From: Ruminococcus sp.
GTDB taxonomy: Bacteria > Bacillota > Clostridia > Oscillospirales > Ruminococcaceae
Direction of reading: 5' to 3'
Assembly: GCA_021199305.1 (NCBI GenBank)
Contig: JAJQIH010000011.1
Span: 1-64,000 of the forward strand
Length of the DNA stretch: 64,000 nucleotides
The notes below the pieces were generated by a model, which was not told where the DNA came from, ran no database searches, and saw nothing but the letters and a program-made list of their open reading frames with translations. A program made the translations under genes and the position numbers. Positions 16,447 through 25,684 of the stretch are shown one piece after another (the stretch's first letter is position 1; each line of letters opens with the position of its first letter).

Positions 16447-16600
16447 CTCCCACCACTTAAACACTAACGTGTTTTGAAGTGGGGGCTTCTCGCTCAATAA
16501 TCCCAACGGACTAAGTATCAACGAGCTATCCCCGTTCGCCCAACGGTTCTATATTTTAGGTTATGCTAACACAATTCGCATACCCTCGTTTCTGATATTT
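16447..16600 (-). ncRNA. Candidate omega RNA (TnpB guide RNA) at the IS right end
   Basis: The 3' part of tnpB and the right-end region are highly structured and end at the hairpin CCACTTCAAAACAC...GTGTTTAAGTGG. In IS605 elements the RNA reading through this end carries a guide taken from flanking DNA, which here would begin near 16447 and run toward lower coordinates into the zinc-ribbon gene leader. The 5' limit is arbitrary. Confidence 0.5.
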
Positions 16601-17621
16601 ATTGCTGCATTTACATCTCTGTTGTGATGAGTGCCGCAGCTTGGACAAGTCCACTGCCTTACGGACAAATCCTTTGTTTCATTGTTTTTATATCCGCACT
16701 CACTGCACGATTGAGAGCTTGCAAAATATGGATCTACTTTTACCAATTGTTTGCCTTGCTCTTCAAGCTTGTACTGCAAAAATGTTGTGAATACACCCCA
16801 ACTGTTATCTGATACAGACTTGCCAAAGTTATACAATTGCGACATAGCTTTCATATCTAGGCTTTCTATACAAATGCAATCATAGGTATTGACTATCTGT
16901 CTAGATTGTTTGTGCAAAAAATCCCTGCGTTGATTTGAAACCTTTTCGTAGAGTTTCGCAACTTTTATGCGCTGCTTATTACGATTGTTAGAGCCTTTTT
17001 GCATTTTAGACAATTTGCGTTGTTCACGTTTCAATTGCTTTTCTGCTTTGCGGTAATATCTCGGATATTTAGGTTCGTTCCCATCGCTGTCAACATACAA
17101 TTCGTGCATAGAAAAATCTAAACCAAGGAAAGCTTGAGGTTCTGTTTCTTGTACTTGGTTTTCGTACTCAAACAGAATACTCACAAAATACTTTCCGCTT
17201 GGGTTCTGACTTACTGTTACGGATTTCAGCTTATAGTTTTCGGGTATAGAGCGGTGCTGTTTCATTTTGACAAAACCAACTTTAGGAAGCTTTATACAAC
17301 CGTCTTGTACGGAAATATTTTCGTTTACACAATTTGTCGTATAGCTGCTTCTGTTTGCTTTTTTGCTTTTGAATTTCGGAAATCCTGTTTTCGGATTTTT
17401 GAAAAAGTTATTATACGCAGCTTGAAGATTGATTTGTGCATTTGCAAGAGCAAGACTGTCAACCTCTTTAAGCCACTCAAATTCTTTTTAGTTTCACGAT
17501 AATAATTGATTTTGTCAGAAAGCATACGGTTATATATAAACCGTACACAGCCAAAGGTTTTTGCAAACATCGTTTTTTGCTCATTATTTGGATATATTCT
17601 GAATTTATAGGCTTTATTCAA
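16561..17621 (-). pseudogene. tnpB: TnpB RNA-guided nuclease, frameshifted
   Basis: The N-terminal part (MNKAYKFRIYPNNEQK..., from 17621) and the rest lie in different frames. The shift occurs at a short A-run (T5 on the plus strand, 17485-17489). Adding one A restores T-K-K-E-F-E-W-L-K and one continuous protein of about 350 residues. The RuvC residues are intact: Asp in FLGLDFSMHEL, Glu in CIESLDM and Asp in HHNRDVNAA, as is the zinc finger CSEC...CPSC. It is either a recent single-base inactivation or, less likely, a translational frameshift. A 234-residue C-terminal fragment with all the catalytic residues stays open from 17265. Confidence 0.85.
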
Positions 17622-18019
17622 TGTTTTTCACCTTGGCTTTCAATATACTTTTTGATAACATCTATCGGTGCACCGCCTGTTGTCAGCAGACAAAAGCTTT
17701 GACTCCAAAAATGTTCTTTCCACAGCCTTTGTCTTATTTGCGGAAATTCTTTCTTCAACAAACGACTGCTCGCACTCTTATAAGCATTTATAAATTTGCT
17801 TAATTCACTTTTGGGATGTGCTTTGAAAAGAATATGAACATGGTCTATATCGTGATTCCATTCCTGTAAGGTTATATTATATTTTGGACTTATATACTCG
17901 AATATCTCTTTTGCCCTGTCTGAAATATCATTATCAAAAACCTTACGTCTGTATTTTTCAACCAAAACCAAGTGGTAATACATAAGAAATACTGAATGTG
18001 CATTATTATCTAATTTCAC
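17618..18019 (-). CDS. tnpA: TnpA, Y1 (HUH) transposase of IS200/IS605
   Basis: A 133-residue single-strand transposase. Seen: the HUH pair in DHVHILFKA and the catalytic Tyr in DVIKKYIESQG. GTG at 18019 (VKLDNNAHSV) gives the usual family start and has GGTGGTG about 8 bp upstream; an extension to 18037 is open but atypical. The length is normal and no lesion is seen, so transposition in trans may remain possible even though tnpB is frameshifted. It overlaps tnpB by 4 bp. Confidence 0.9.
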   Translation of the reverse strand: MKLDNNAHSVFLMYYHLVLVEKYRRKVFDNDISDRAKEIFEYISPKYNITLQEWNHDIDHVHILFKAHPKSELSKFINAYKSASSRLLKKEFPQIRQRLWKEHFWSQSFCLLTTGGAPIDVIKKYIESQGEKH

Positions 18020-18149
18020 AATAATTTCACCACCCATTCTATTTCGACTGAAATTATTGTATCATCAAATAACTATTGTGTCAAGTACTGAAAAAACTAC
18101 GGCAATTCATCCCCTACCTAAGAGGAAGGAGACTTCTTGCAGAATAAGG

Positions 18150-20387
18150 TTAAAAAGTCAACTGGTCAGGGTCCTCTAAATCCTTTGCAAATGAACCGGC
18201 GGCAGGAATATTTTTAACTCTGTATTTACTAAGCTCAGCCGCTTTTTCGTCGCTTATAATAAACGCCTTTTGCAAAAGGTTCTTGCTCTTCAAGGTAAGC
18301 GCATTCACGCCGATTGTATCTCTTGAAGCTTTAGGAAGTATCATTCCTGTATTGAAAATTATCATTCGCTCATTGGTCGACTTCAGCATTAAATTTGTAT
18401 CCTCTTTAATGTAAAAGGCTTCAATGAGCTTTGATTTTGAGCCGTAAGCGTTTGAAAGCTTCTTTCTGTTTGTCTTTGTTTCATACGCTTTAAGGCTTAC
18501 CTTTGCAACCTTTCCGTTTTCAAAAACGAAAATCATATATCCGCTGTAGTCTGTCGTTTCAACCATATACTTGCAGTTTTCTTCTTCGTCAAAGCCCAGC
18601 TTTGCGGGAACGAAATCGCCGAGAGCTGACGCTTTGGTGTCGGAAAACTCGCTTGCTCTGGTCTTGTAAACTGTAGCCTTGTCGGTGAAGAACAAAAGCT
18701 CTGAGCGGTTTGAAGCTTCAATCTCCTGGAACATTACGTCGCCGTCTTTAAGCTTATGGTTGCTTGACATTCTGAGCGACTGCGGAGTAATCTTCTTGAA
18801 ATATCCGCTTCTTGACAAAAACAGCGTACACTTATAATCAGGAGTTTCCTCCTCAACTGTAATTTCCTCTTCGTCGGCTGAAAAATAAAGCTGTGTTTTT
18901 CTCGGCTTGCCATACTTTTTGGAAACGTTAGTAAGCTCGCTTATGATTATATTCTTTACTCTCCTGTCGCTTTGCAAAATAGCTTCCATATCGGAAATAT
19001 CGTTTACAAGCTCTGCGATTTCATTAGTTCTCTTTAAGATATACTCCCTGTTTAAATGACGGAGCTTGATTTCAGCGACGTATTCAGCTTGAATTTCGTC
19101 AATCGAAAAGCCTATCATCAGGTTTGGAATAACGTCAGCTTCCTCCTCGGTTTCACGGACAATTTTTATAGCCTTGTCTATATCGAGAAGGATTTTTTCA
19201 AGACCTTTCAGGAGGTGAAGCTTTTCCTTCTTCTTTTTAAGATCAAAGGTAACCCGCCTTTTGATGCAGTCCTTTCTGAACTCTATCCATTCGTCCAAAA
19301 TATCGTACACTCCCATAACTCTTGGGTAGCCGTGAACTAGAATATTGAAGTTACAGGAAAAGGTATCCCGAAGCGGCGTCATCTTGTAAAGCTTTTGCAT
19401 CAGCTTATCAGGATCGGTTCCACGCTTTAAATCAATTGCAATTTTAAGACCGTCAAGGTCGGTTTCATCTCTTATATACTGAATTTCTCTGATCTTGCCT
19501 GCCTTGATAAGCGATATGATTTTTTCAATTATCGCTTCGACGGTAGTTGTCGGCGGGATTTCAGTTACTTCAATTACATTGTCCTTCTTGTCGTAAGAAT
19601 ACTTCGCCTTAACCTTTACAGAACCTCTTCCCGTTCTGTAAATTCTGTCAAGCTCCTCCTCGTCGTAAAGCATATAAGCGCCTGTTGAAAAGTCGGGGCC
19701 TTTCAGAGTTTCAAGAAGATTAAAGTCCTTGTTTTTCATATACGCAATGGTAGACTCGCAAAGCTCGGTCAGATTAAACGAGCAGACGTTACTTGCCATT
19801 GAAACGCCGATTCCGACATTTGAATTTACCAGAATTGACGGAAATGTTGCAGGAAGCAATGTAGGCTCCTGCATTGTATTATCATAGTTCGGTACAAAAT
19901 CTACCGTATCCTTGTCGATGTCAGAAAACAGCTCGTTGCAAATAGCTTCAAGCTTAACCTCAGTATAACGGGAAGCGGCATAAGCCATATCCCTTGAATA
20001 CGCCTTACCGAAGTTTCCCTTTGAATCGACATAAGGATGCAGAAGTGCTTCGTTACCTCTTGACATTCTTACCATTGTTTCGTAAATTGCAGCGTCGCCG
20101 TGAGGATTAAGCTTCATAGTTTGTCCAACGACGTTTGCGCTTTTGGTCCTCGCAGAATTCAAAAGCCCCATTTTGTACATTGTATAAAGAAGCTTTCTGT
20201 GCGACGGTTTAAAGCCGTCAATCTCAGGAAACGCACGGGAAACAATTACGCTCATAGCATAAGGCATATAGTTTTTCTCAAGAGTTTCTGTTATTTTTTC
20301 CTGTACAACCTGACCTGCGCCCTCGATAAATGCGTTTTGCATTGGATTTTTACGCACCTTCGGTTGAGTGCTTTTCTTTTTTGCCAT
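18150..20387 (-). CDS. parC: DNA topoisomerase IV/gyrase A-type subunit
   Basis: A 745-residue type IIA topoisomerase DNA-cleaving subunit. Seen: the N-terminal winged helix with IDGFKPSHRKLLYTMY, the quinolone-region motif NPHGDAAIYETMVRM, and the catalytic Tyr in AASRYTEVKL. A coiled-coil and a beta-pinwheel C-terminal domain of about 200 residues follow, shorter than in gyrase A. It follows the B subunit by 31 bp and forms its operon. The position of E. coli GyrA Ser83 is Ala here and that of Asp87 is Glu. The IS200/IS605 element ends about 10 bp past its stop. Confidence 0.88.
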   Translation of the reverse strand: MAKKKSTQPKVRKNPMQNAFIEGAGQVVQEKITETLEKNYMPYAMSVIVSRAFPEIDGFKPSHRKLLYTMYKMGLLNSARTKSANVVGQTMKLNPHGDAAIYETMVRMSRGNEALLHPYVDSKGNFGKAYSRDMAYAASRYTEVKLEAICNELFSDIDKDTVDFVPNYDNTMQEPTLLPATFPSILVNSNVGIGVSMASNVCSFNLTELCESTIAYMKNKDFNLLETLKGPDFSTGAYMLYDEEELDRIYRTGRGSVKVKAKYSYDKKDNVIEVTEIPPTTTVEAIIEKIISLIKAGKIREIQYIRDETDLDGLKIAIDLKRGTDPDKLMQKLYKMTPLRDTFSCNFNILVHGYPRVMGVYDILDEWIEFRKDCIKRRVTFDLKKKKEKLHLLKGLEKILLDIDKAIKIVRETEEEADVIPNLMIGFSIDEIQAEYVAEIKLRHLNREYILKRTNEIAELVNDISDMEAILQSDRRVKNIIISELTNVSKKYGKPRKTQLYFSADEEEITVEEETPDYKCTLFLSRSGYFKKITPQSLRMSSNHKLKDGDVMFQEIEASNRSELLFFTDKATVYKTRASEFSDTKASALGDFVPAKLGFDEEENCKYMVETTDYSGYMIFVFENGKVAKVSLKAYETKTNRKKLSNAYGSKSKLIEAFYIKEDTNLMLKSTNERMIIFNTGMILPKASRDTIGVNALTLKSKNLLQKAFIISDEKAAELSKYRVKNIPAAGSFAKDLEDPDQLTF

Positions 20388-20418
20388 TTATATTTAACTC
20401 TCCTTTAAAAAATCCGTT

Positions 20419-22401
20419 TTATGAAATATCCGCCATATCAAGATAGTCGTGGCCGTTTACAGAAATAAATTCTTTTCTTCCTGCTAAGTCGTTTCCTAAA
20501 AGCATATCAAACATAAAGCTTGTATGTTCGCTTTCCTCGTGAGGAAGAACCTGTATAAGTCGTCTTGTTTCAGGATTCATTGTAGTAAGGCTCATCATAT
20601 CAGGCTCGTTCTCGCCAAGTCCTTTTGAACGCTGAAGCGTGTACTTAGTCTTGCCGATAATTTCAAGTATTTCAGACTTTTCCTTTTCGTCATAAGCAAA
20701 ATATGTTTTTTCCTTAGTCGTTATCTCGTAAAGCGGCGATTCGGCAATATAAACGTAGCCTTGCTCGATAAGCGTTGGCGTCAATCTGTAAAGCATTGCC
20801 AGAATAAGAGTTCTTATCTGGAAACCGTCCTCGTCGGCATCGGTACAGATTACTATTTTATTCCACCTTAAATTTTCAAGCTTAAAGGAGGATAAATCTT
20901 TATTGCTCTTTGTATTGACCTCAACGCCGCAGCCTAAAACCTTTATAAGGTCGGTTATAATCTCGCTTTTAAAAATCCTTGGATAATCAGCCTTCAGGCA
21001 GTTTAGGATTTTACCTCTTACAGGCATTACAGCCTGAAATTCAGCGTCACGGGCAAGCTTTACAGAGCCGAGAGCTGAGTCGCCCTCTACTATATAAAGC
21101 TCACGTCTGTTTACGTCCTTGGTTCTGCAATCGACAAACTTTTGCACCATATTTGCAAGGTCAATCTTTGCAGTCAGGGTTTTTGAAACGTTGATTCTCG
21201 TCTGCTCAGCCTTTTCTCTGCTTCGTTTATTGATAAGAATCTGATCGCAGATTTTAGTAGCTTCGTCAGGATGCTCGATAAAATAAATCTTAATCGTGTG
21301 CTTGAGAAAATCAGTCATACAGTCGTAAATAAACTTGTTGGTGATGCTCTTTTTGGTCTGATTCTCGTAAGAGGTCTGTGTTGAAAACGAGTTAGACACA
21401 ATGACGAGCGAATCCTTGACGTCGTCAAATTTAATGCTCTTTTCGTTCTTTGTATATTTTGAATTTTGCTTGAGATAGGAATCAATCTGGGATGTAAACG
21501 CTTGCCTTACAGCGTTTGCCGGCGAACCGCCATGCTCCAAAAAGCTTGAGTTATGATAATACTCCATAAAGCTTAACGACTTAGTAAAGGTAAAGGCAAC
21601 GCCGAGCTTTACTTTATACTCCTCTTTATCAGCTCTGTCCCTTCCCTTTCTGTCGGCATAACCAGACTGAATTGAAGAAATAGCTTCATCTCCTGCTATT
21701 TCCCTGACGTAGTCTTCAATTCCGTTTTCGTAAATGTAAACCGTTTCGTCAAACGAACCCTTTTCATTCTGACAGCGGAAAACAAATTGCACATTCGGAT
21801 TTACGACAGCTTGCCTTTTGAGCGTTTCCTCAAAATATTCCTTTTCGATATTTATGTCCGTAAAAACATCAAGGTCGGGACGCCAGCGGGTTTTGGTTCC
21901 CGTCTTTCTTTTTGTGGTTGGCTCCTTTTTCAGTCCGCCGATATTTTCGCCCTTTTCAAAGTGAAGGTTGTATTTATATCCGTCACGGAAAACCTCAACG
22001 TCCATATATTCAGAAGCGTACTGCGTAGCGCAAGCTCCTAAACCGTTAAGTCCTAAAGAGAACTCATAGTTCTCGCCGTCCTGCTTGTACTTTCCCCCCG
22101 CGTACAGCTCACAATAAACAAGCTCCCAGTTATATCTGTTCTGAACCTTATTGAAATCGACCGGACATCCAGCGCCGAAGTCTTCAACCTCTATTGAGTT
22201 ATCGTTATATCTTGTGAGGATGATTTTATTTCCCCTGCCATCTCTGGCTTCGTCAATAGAGTTTGAAAGAATTTCAAACACAGAATGCTTGCAGCCTTCA
22301 ATCCCGTCCGAGCCGAAAATAACTCCCGGACGAAGTCTGACTCTGTCGGCACCCTCTAACAGCTCAATAGACTCGTTTGTATATGTTTTTTTATTAGCCA
22401 T
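20419..22401 (-). CDS. parE: DNA topoisomerase IV/gyrase B-type subunit
   Basis: A 660-residue GHKL ATPase subunit. Seen: the ATP-binding EILSNSIDEARDG and FGAGCPV, the ATP lid GLNGLGA, TOPRIM EGDSALGS (common form EGDSAGG) and TDADEDGFQIRT. ATG at 22401 has AAGGAG at 7-bp spacing and gives MANKKTYTNES; the longer frame to 22467 overlaps the promoter region. It pairs with the A subunit to form the heterotetrameric enzyme that decatenates or relaxes DNA. Confidence 0.88.
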   Translation of the reverse strand: MANKKTYTNESIELLEGADRVRLRPGVIFGSDGIEGCKHSVFEILSNSIDEARDGRGNKIILTRYNDNSIEVEDFGAGCPVDFNKVQNRYNWELVYCELYAGGKYKQDGENYEFSLGLNGLGACATQYASEYMDVEVFRDGYKYNLHFEKGENIGGLKKEPTTKRKTGTKTRWRPDLDVFTDINIEKEYFEETLKRQAVVNPNVQFVFRCQNEKGSFDETVYIYENGIEDYVREIAGDEAISSIQSGYADRKGRDRADKEEYKVKLGVAFTFTKSLSFMEYYHNSSFLEHGGSPANAVRQAFTSQIDSYLKQNSKYTKNEKSIKFDDVKDSLVIVSNSFSTQTSYENQTKKSITNKFIYDCMTDFLKHTIKIYFIEHPDEATKICDQILINKRSREKAEQTRINVSKTLTAKIDLANMVQKFVDCRTKDVNRRELYIVEGDSALGSVKLARDAEFQAVMPVRGKILNCLKADYPRIFKSEIITDLIKVLGCGVEVNTKSNKDLSSFKLENLRWNKIVICTDADEDGFQIRTLILAMLYRLTPTLIEQGYVYIAESPLYEITTKEKTYFAYDEKEKSEILEIIGKTKYTLQRSKGLGENEPDMMSLTTMNPETRRLIQVLPHEESEHTSFMFDMLLGNDLAGRKEFISVNGHDYLDMADIS

Positions 22402-22545
22402 TGCGTATCTCCTTGTCTTTTTACACTTAAAATCATTATACCACAAAATGTGCGAGTTTGTAAACACTTAAACCACAATATTTGCGAAAAATTTCCATTT
22501 GTTTTGAAGCAATGCATCAAGGCTGTAATTTAAAAAGCTCAATCT

Positions 22546-22575
22546 GGAATAAGCAGAAGTCGCCTCTCATATACT
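22546..22575 (+). promoter_or_regulatory. Sigma-E-like (mother-cell) promoter of sipL-spoIVA
   Basis: GGAATA (22546-22551) and CATATACT (22568-22575) match the sigma-E pattern ATA-N16-CATACANT with a 16-bp spacer. It lies 37 bp before the sipL start. This fits mother-cell expression of spore-coat morphogenetic genes. Confidence 0.65.
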
Positions 22576-22611
22576 TTATTGAAAACGCTATCAAAAGAGG
22601 AGGAGGACATT

Positions 22612-24135
22612 ATGGACTTTTTAGTAAACCATGAAAAAATCACAAGCGCAAAAGTGCTTCTTGATACGACTTGTGAACAGTCGGCAGAGCTTGACCTTGT
22701 GCTGCCTGACTATTATCCTGATATATTCAGAATATTAAAATGCAGCTTTTCCCCTGCTGTGATTTCTCAGAGTATAAACGGCGGCAGGTTTTCATTTGAG
22801 CTGGCAGTTAAAATAAAAATTCTTTACTGCTCGGCGGAAAACAAAAAGGTTAATTGCATCGAGCAAAAGCAAAGCTTTACAAAAACTCTTGATTTAAGCG
22901 CAGACGCTACAAACCCGGAGGTATATCTTTGTCCGAGGACAGACTACATAAACTGCAGGGTTCAGAATCAGAGAAGGCTTGACATCAGAGGTTGTGTTTC
23001 CACTAAAGTTAAAATTGTCGGCGAGGAGCCGTGTGAGCTGCTGATTGGCGCAGCGGGAGCTAACATTCAGCTTTTAAGAGAGCAATTTTCAGTTCTTACA
23101 AAACGGCTGAACTATTCAAAGCGAATTACCATTTCTGAGGAAATTGAACTTAGCGAGCAAAAGCCTGATATTGAGTCATTTGTAAAGGCAGTCGCTGACA
23201 TAGAGCTTGGAGAGCGCAATATTATTTCAGGAAAAATGGTTGTAAAGGGCGACGCTAAGGCTTATATTCTTTATAACACATCGGACGATGCTTGCGACAC
23301 GCTTAAGTTTTCGCTTCCGTTTTCAAACATTTTGGATATTGACGGAATTGACGAGAGCTTTAAAACGCTTGTTGATATTGACTCGCCTGTTATTGAGCTT
23401 ATTGCCAAAAACAATTCTCAAAGAGAATACACCTGTGAGATTTCGTTTAACGTAAGCGTCAGGGCGTTAAAATTCAAGGACGAATTTTTGGTTCTAGACG
23501 CATATTCAACCTGCTACGAATGCGAGAGCGAAACCGCTCAGGTAAACTTAGAGCTTTGTCCTGTTGAAAAAAGCATCAGACTTGAAACGACAGGTACGCT
23601 TAAAAGCGACGACGCAAAAATTACTGAGGTAGTTGACGCTGACGCTAAATGTCACAATGTTCAGTACCGAACAAGCGGCGGCAGAACGCTTATATTTGGC
23701 AGCATTGACATTTCGCTTATTGCAAGGGATTCAGATTCAAGTCCGATATATCTTGAAAACACGCTTAGCTTTGAGCGTGAGCTGGACGAGGAATCATCGG
23801 ACATTTGCGGCATTGATATTTCTTCAAGAATAATAAGCACAGACTTTGCTATAAAATCATCCGAATGCGTTGACATAACGGCGGTTGCCGACATAAGGGC
23901 GGTAGTTCACAAGAGCCTTTCAAACAACACCATCAAAAACATTAAAATTGGCGGAGAAAAAAAGCTTCAGAACAAGAACTGCGCACTTAAGCTTTACAGA
24001 TGTGAGGAGGACGAATCGGTCTGGGAAATTGCAAAGCGATTCAACACCACGCCTTCGTCTATTATAAGTGAAAACGAGCTTGATGAAAAGGATAAGCTGC
24101 CTTTGGGAATGATACTTATTCCTATTACCGAATAA
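22612..24135 (+). CDS. sipL: SipL-like SpoIVA-interacting spore coat protein (DUF3794 + LysM)
   Basis: A 507-residue protein with repeated DUF3794/SPOCS-type beta modules through about residue 450 and a C-terminal LysM domain (about residues 455-505, YRCEEDESVWEIAKRFNTT...). In Clostridioides difficile SipL binds SpoIVA through LysM and anchors the coat to the forespore. The ATG at 22612 has AGGAGG directly upstream; an in-frame ATG at 22579 lacks one. The gene is followed 12 bp later by spoIVA, which supports the call. No signal peptide is seen, as expected for a mother-cell cytosolic protein. Confidence 0.88.
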   Translation: MDFLVNHEKITSAKVLLDTTCEQSAELDLVLPDYYPDIFRILKCSFSPAVISQSINGGRFSFELAVKIKILYCSAENKKVNCIEQKQSFTKTLDLSADATNPEVYLCPRTDYINCRVQNQRRLDIRGCVSTKVKIVGEEPCELLIGAAGANIQLLREQFSVLTKRLNYSKRITISEEIELSEQKPDIESFVKAVADIELGERNIISGKMVVKGDAKAYILYNTSDDACDTLKFSLPFSNILDIDGIDESFKTLVDIDSPVIELIAKNNSQREYTCEISFNVSVRALKFKDEFLVLDAYSTCYECESETAQVNLELCPVEKSIRLETTGTLKSDDAKITEVVDADAKCHNVQYRTSGGRTLIFGSIDISLIARDSDSSPIYLENTLSFERELDEESSDICGIDISSRIISTDFAIKSSECVDITAVADIRAVVHKSLSNNTIKNIKIGGEKKLQNKNCALKLYRCEEDESVWEIAKRFNTTPSSIISENELDEKDKLPLGMILIPITE

Positions 24136-24147
24136 GGAGGAAATTTT

Positions 24148-25620
24148 ATGAGTTCAATATATTCGGATATTGCAAAGCGCTCAGGCGGCAATATCTACAT
24201 CGGAGTTGTGGGACCTGTGCGGACGGGAAAGTCAACCTTTATACATCGCTTTATGGAAACGGCTGTTATTCCAAACATTAAAAGCGATTTTGCTAAGGAG
24301 CGGGCAACAGATGAGCTTCCGCAGTCAAGCGGCGGCAAGACTATAATGACCACCGAGCCTAAATTTATTCCGGAAGAAGCGGTAGAGGTAACGCTTGACG
24401 ACAACGCCGCTATAAGAATGAGAATGATAGACTGCGTGGGATATGTTATTCCCTCAGCTGTCGGATATTTTGAAAACGAAGCGCCGAGAATGGTTAAAAC
24501 GCCGTGGTTCGAGGACGAGGTTCCGTTTAATATGGCGGCAGAAATAGGCACTCAAAAGGTAATTACCGAGCATTCGACAATTGGCCTGGTAGTTACAACC
24601 GACGGCTCGATAACAGACCTGCCACGAGATGAATATGAGCTCTGCGAGGAGCAGGTTATAAACGAGCTTCGTGAAATCGGCAAGCCGTTTATAGTTTTAC
24701 TTAATTCCGTTTCGCCGGAAACCAAAGAATGCGAGGAGCTTTGCCGCAGACTTACGGAAAAATACAACTGCTGTGTTATGCCTGTAAACTGTCTTGAGCT
24801 TAACGAAGCGGACATAAAAGCTATTCTGTCGCAGATTTTATACTCCTTCCCTATCAAGGAAATCAACTTCAATATGCCGAAGTGGGTTACAAAGCTTGAC
24901 AAAGGGCATTGGCTGAAGGAGAACATTTTAAGCTGTATCAAGGAATCGGCAGCGCAGATACAAATGATTCGTGACGTTGAAAAAATGTCAAAGAGCATAG
25001 CTAAGAACGAGTATGTGGTTTCATCAAATGTTTTAAGCCTTGACTTTTCAACGGGTGCAGCGGTGCTGTCGGTAACGCTTGAAGAAAATCTATTTTATAA
25101 AATAATCGGCGAAAAGACGAACTTGGACGTTTCCAACGAATCAGATCTTATGGGTATAATTTTAGAGCTTTCAAACGCTAAAAGCTCATACGAGAAATTT
25201 GCAAGCGCACTTTCAGAGGTGGAAGCTACGGGGTATGGAATTGTAATGCCGACAATGGAAGAGCTTCGGCTTGACGAGCCTGAAATGGTAAAGTCAAACG
25301 GAAAGTACGGCGTTAAGCTTCGGGCAAGCGCACCGACAATACATATGATCAAAGCTCAGATTTCAACCGAGATAAGTCCTATTGTCGGAAGCGAGGAGCA
25401 GTCAAACGACCTGGTTTCATATATGCTTGGTGATTTTGAAGACAATCCTGAAAAGCTGTGGGATTCAAACATCTTCGGCAAAAGCCTTTACGAGCTTGTA
25501 AACGAAGGTCTTCACACAAAGATTATAAGACTTGGACCAGAAGCTCGTGAAAAGCTTGGCGAAGCAGTAGAGAGAATTGTAAACGAAGGCTGTAACGGTC
25601 TTATATGCTTTATTCTTTAG
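24148..25620 (+). CDS. spoIVA: Stage IV sporulation protein A (ATPase)
   Basis: A 490-residue protein with Walker A GPVRTGKSTF at residues 23-32 and a Walker B-like RMIDCVGY. The long C-terminal region ends in the conserved EGCNGLICFIL. SpoIVA hydrolyses ATP to polymerise into the basement layer of the spore coat around the forespore. The length matches orthologues, and the Shine-Dalgarno AAGGAGG precedes the ATG. It is co-transcribed with sipL and ends at a strong terminator. Confidence 0.95.
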   Translation: MSSIYSDIAKRSGGNIYIGVVGPVRTGKSTFIHRFMETAVIPNIKSDFAKERATDELPQSSGGKTIMTTEPKFIPEEAVEVTLDDNAAIRMRMIDCVGYVIPSAVGYFENEAPRMVKTPWFEDEVPFNMAAEIGTQKVITEHSTIGLVVTTDGSITDLPRDEYELCEEQVINELREIGKPFIVLLNSVSPETKECEELCRRLTEKYNCCVMPVNCLELNEADIKAILSQILYSFPIKEINFNMPKWVTKLDKGHWLKENILSCIKESAAQIQMIRDVEKMSKSIAKNEYVVSSNVLSLDFSTGAAVLSVTLEENLFYKIIGEKTNLDVSNESDLMGIILELSNAKSSYEKFASALSEVEATGYGIVMPTMEELRLDEPEMVKSNGKYGVKLRASAPTIHMIKAQISTEISPIVGSEEQSNDLVSYMLGDFEDNPEKLWDSNIFGKSLYELVNEGLHTKIIRLGPEAREKLGEAVERIVNEGCNGLICFIL

Positions 25621-25629
25621 TAAAAAAAT

Positions 25630-25662
25630 AACCTGCGGGGTACTTTCCCTCGCAGGTTTTTT
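25630..25662. terminator. Terminator after spoIVA
   Basis: AACCTGCG pairs with CGCAGGTT around GGGTACTTTCCCT (which can extend the stem), followed by TTTTTT. A-runs before the stem suggest it also ends the convergent pilin operon. Confidence 0.9.
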
Positions 25663-25684
25663 GTTGTTAGTACTATAGATTTCT

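Larger units (their letters stand above)
16447..18141 (-). mobile_element. IS200/IS605-family insertion sequence
   Basis: It contains tnpA (17618-18019) and tnpB (16561-17621) in the same orientation with no terminal inverted repeats. The right end shows the characteristic subterminal hairpin CCACTT...AAGTGG (about 16449-16485). The left end carries a hairpin-forming GAAGTCTCCTTC-type sequence (about 18121-18138). It sits about 10 bp beyond the parC stop and directly upstream of the zinc-ribbon gene. Exact ends are approximate. Confidence 0.85.
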
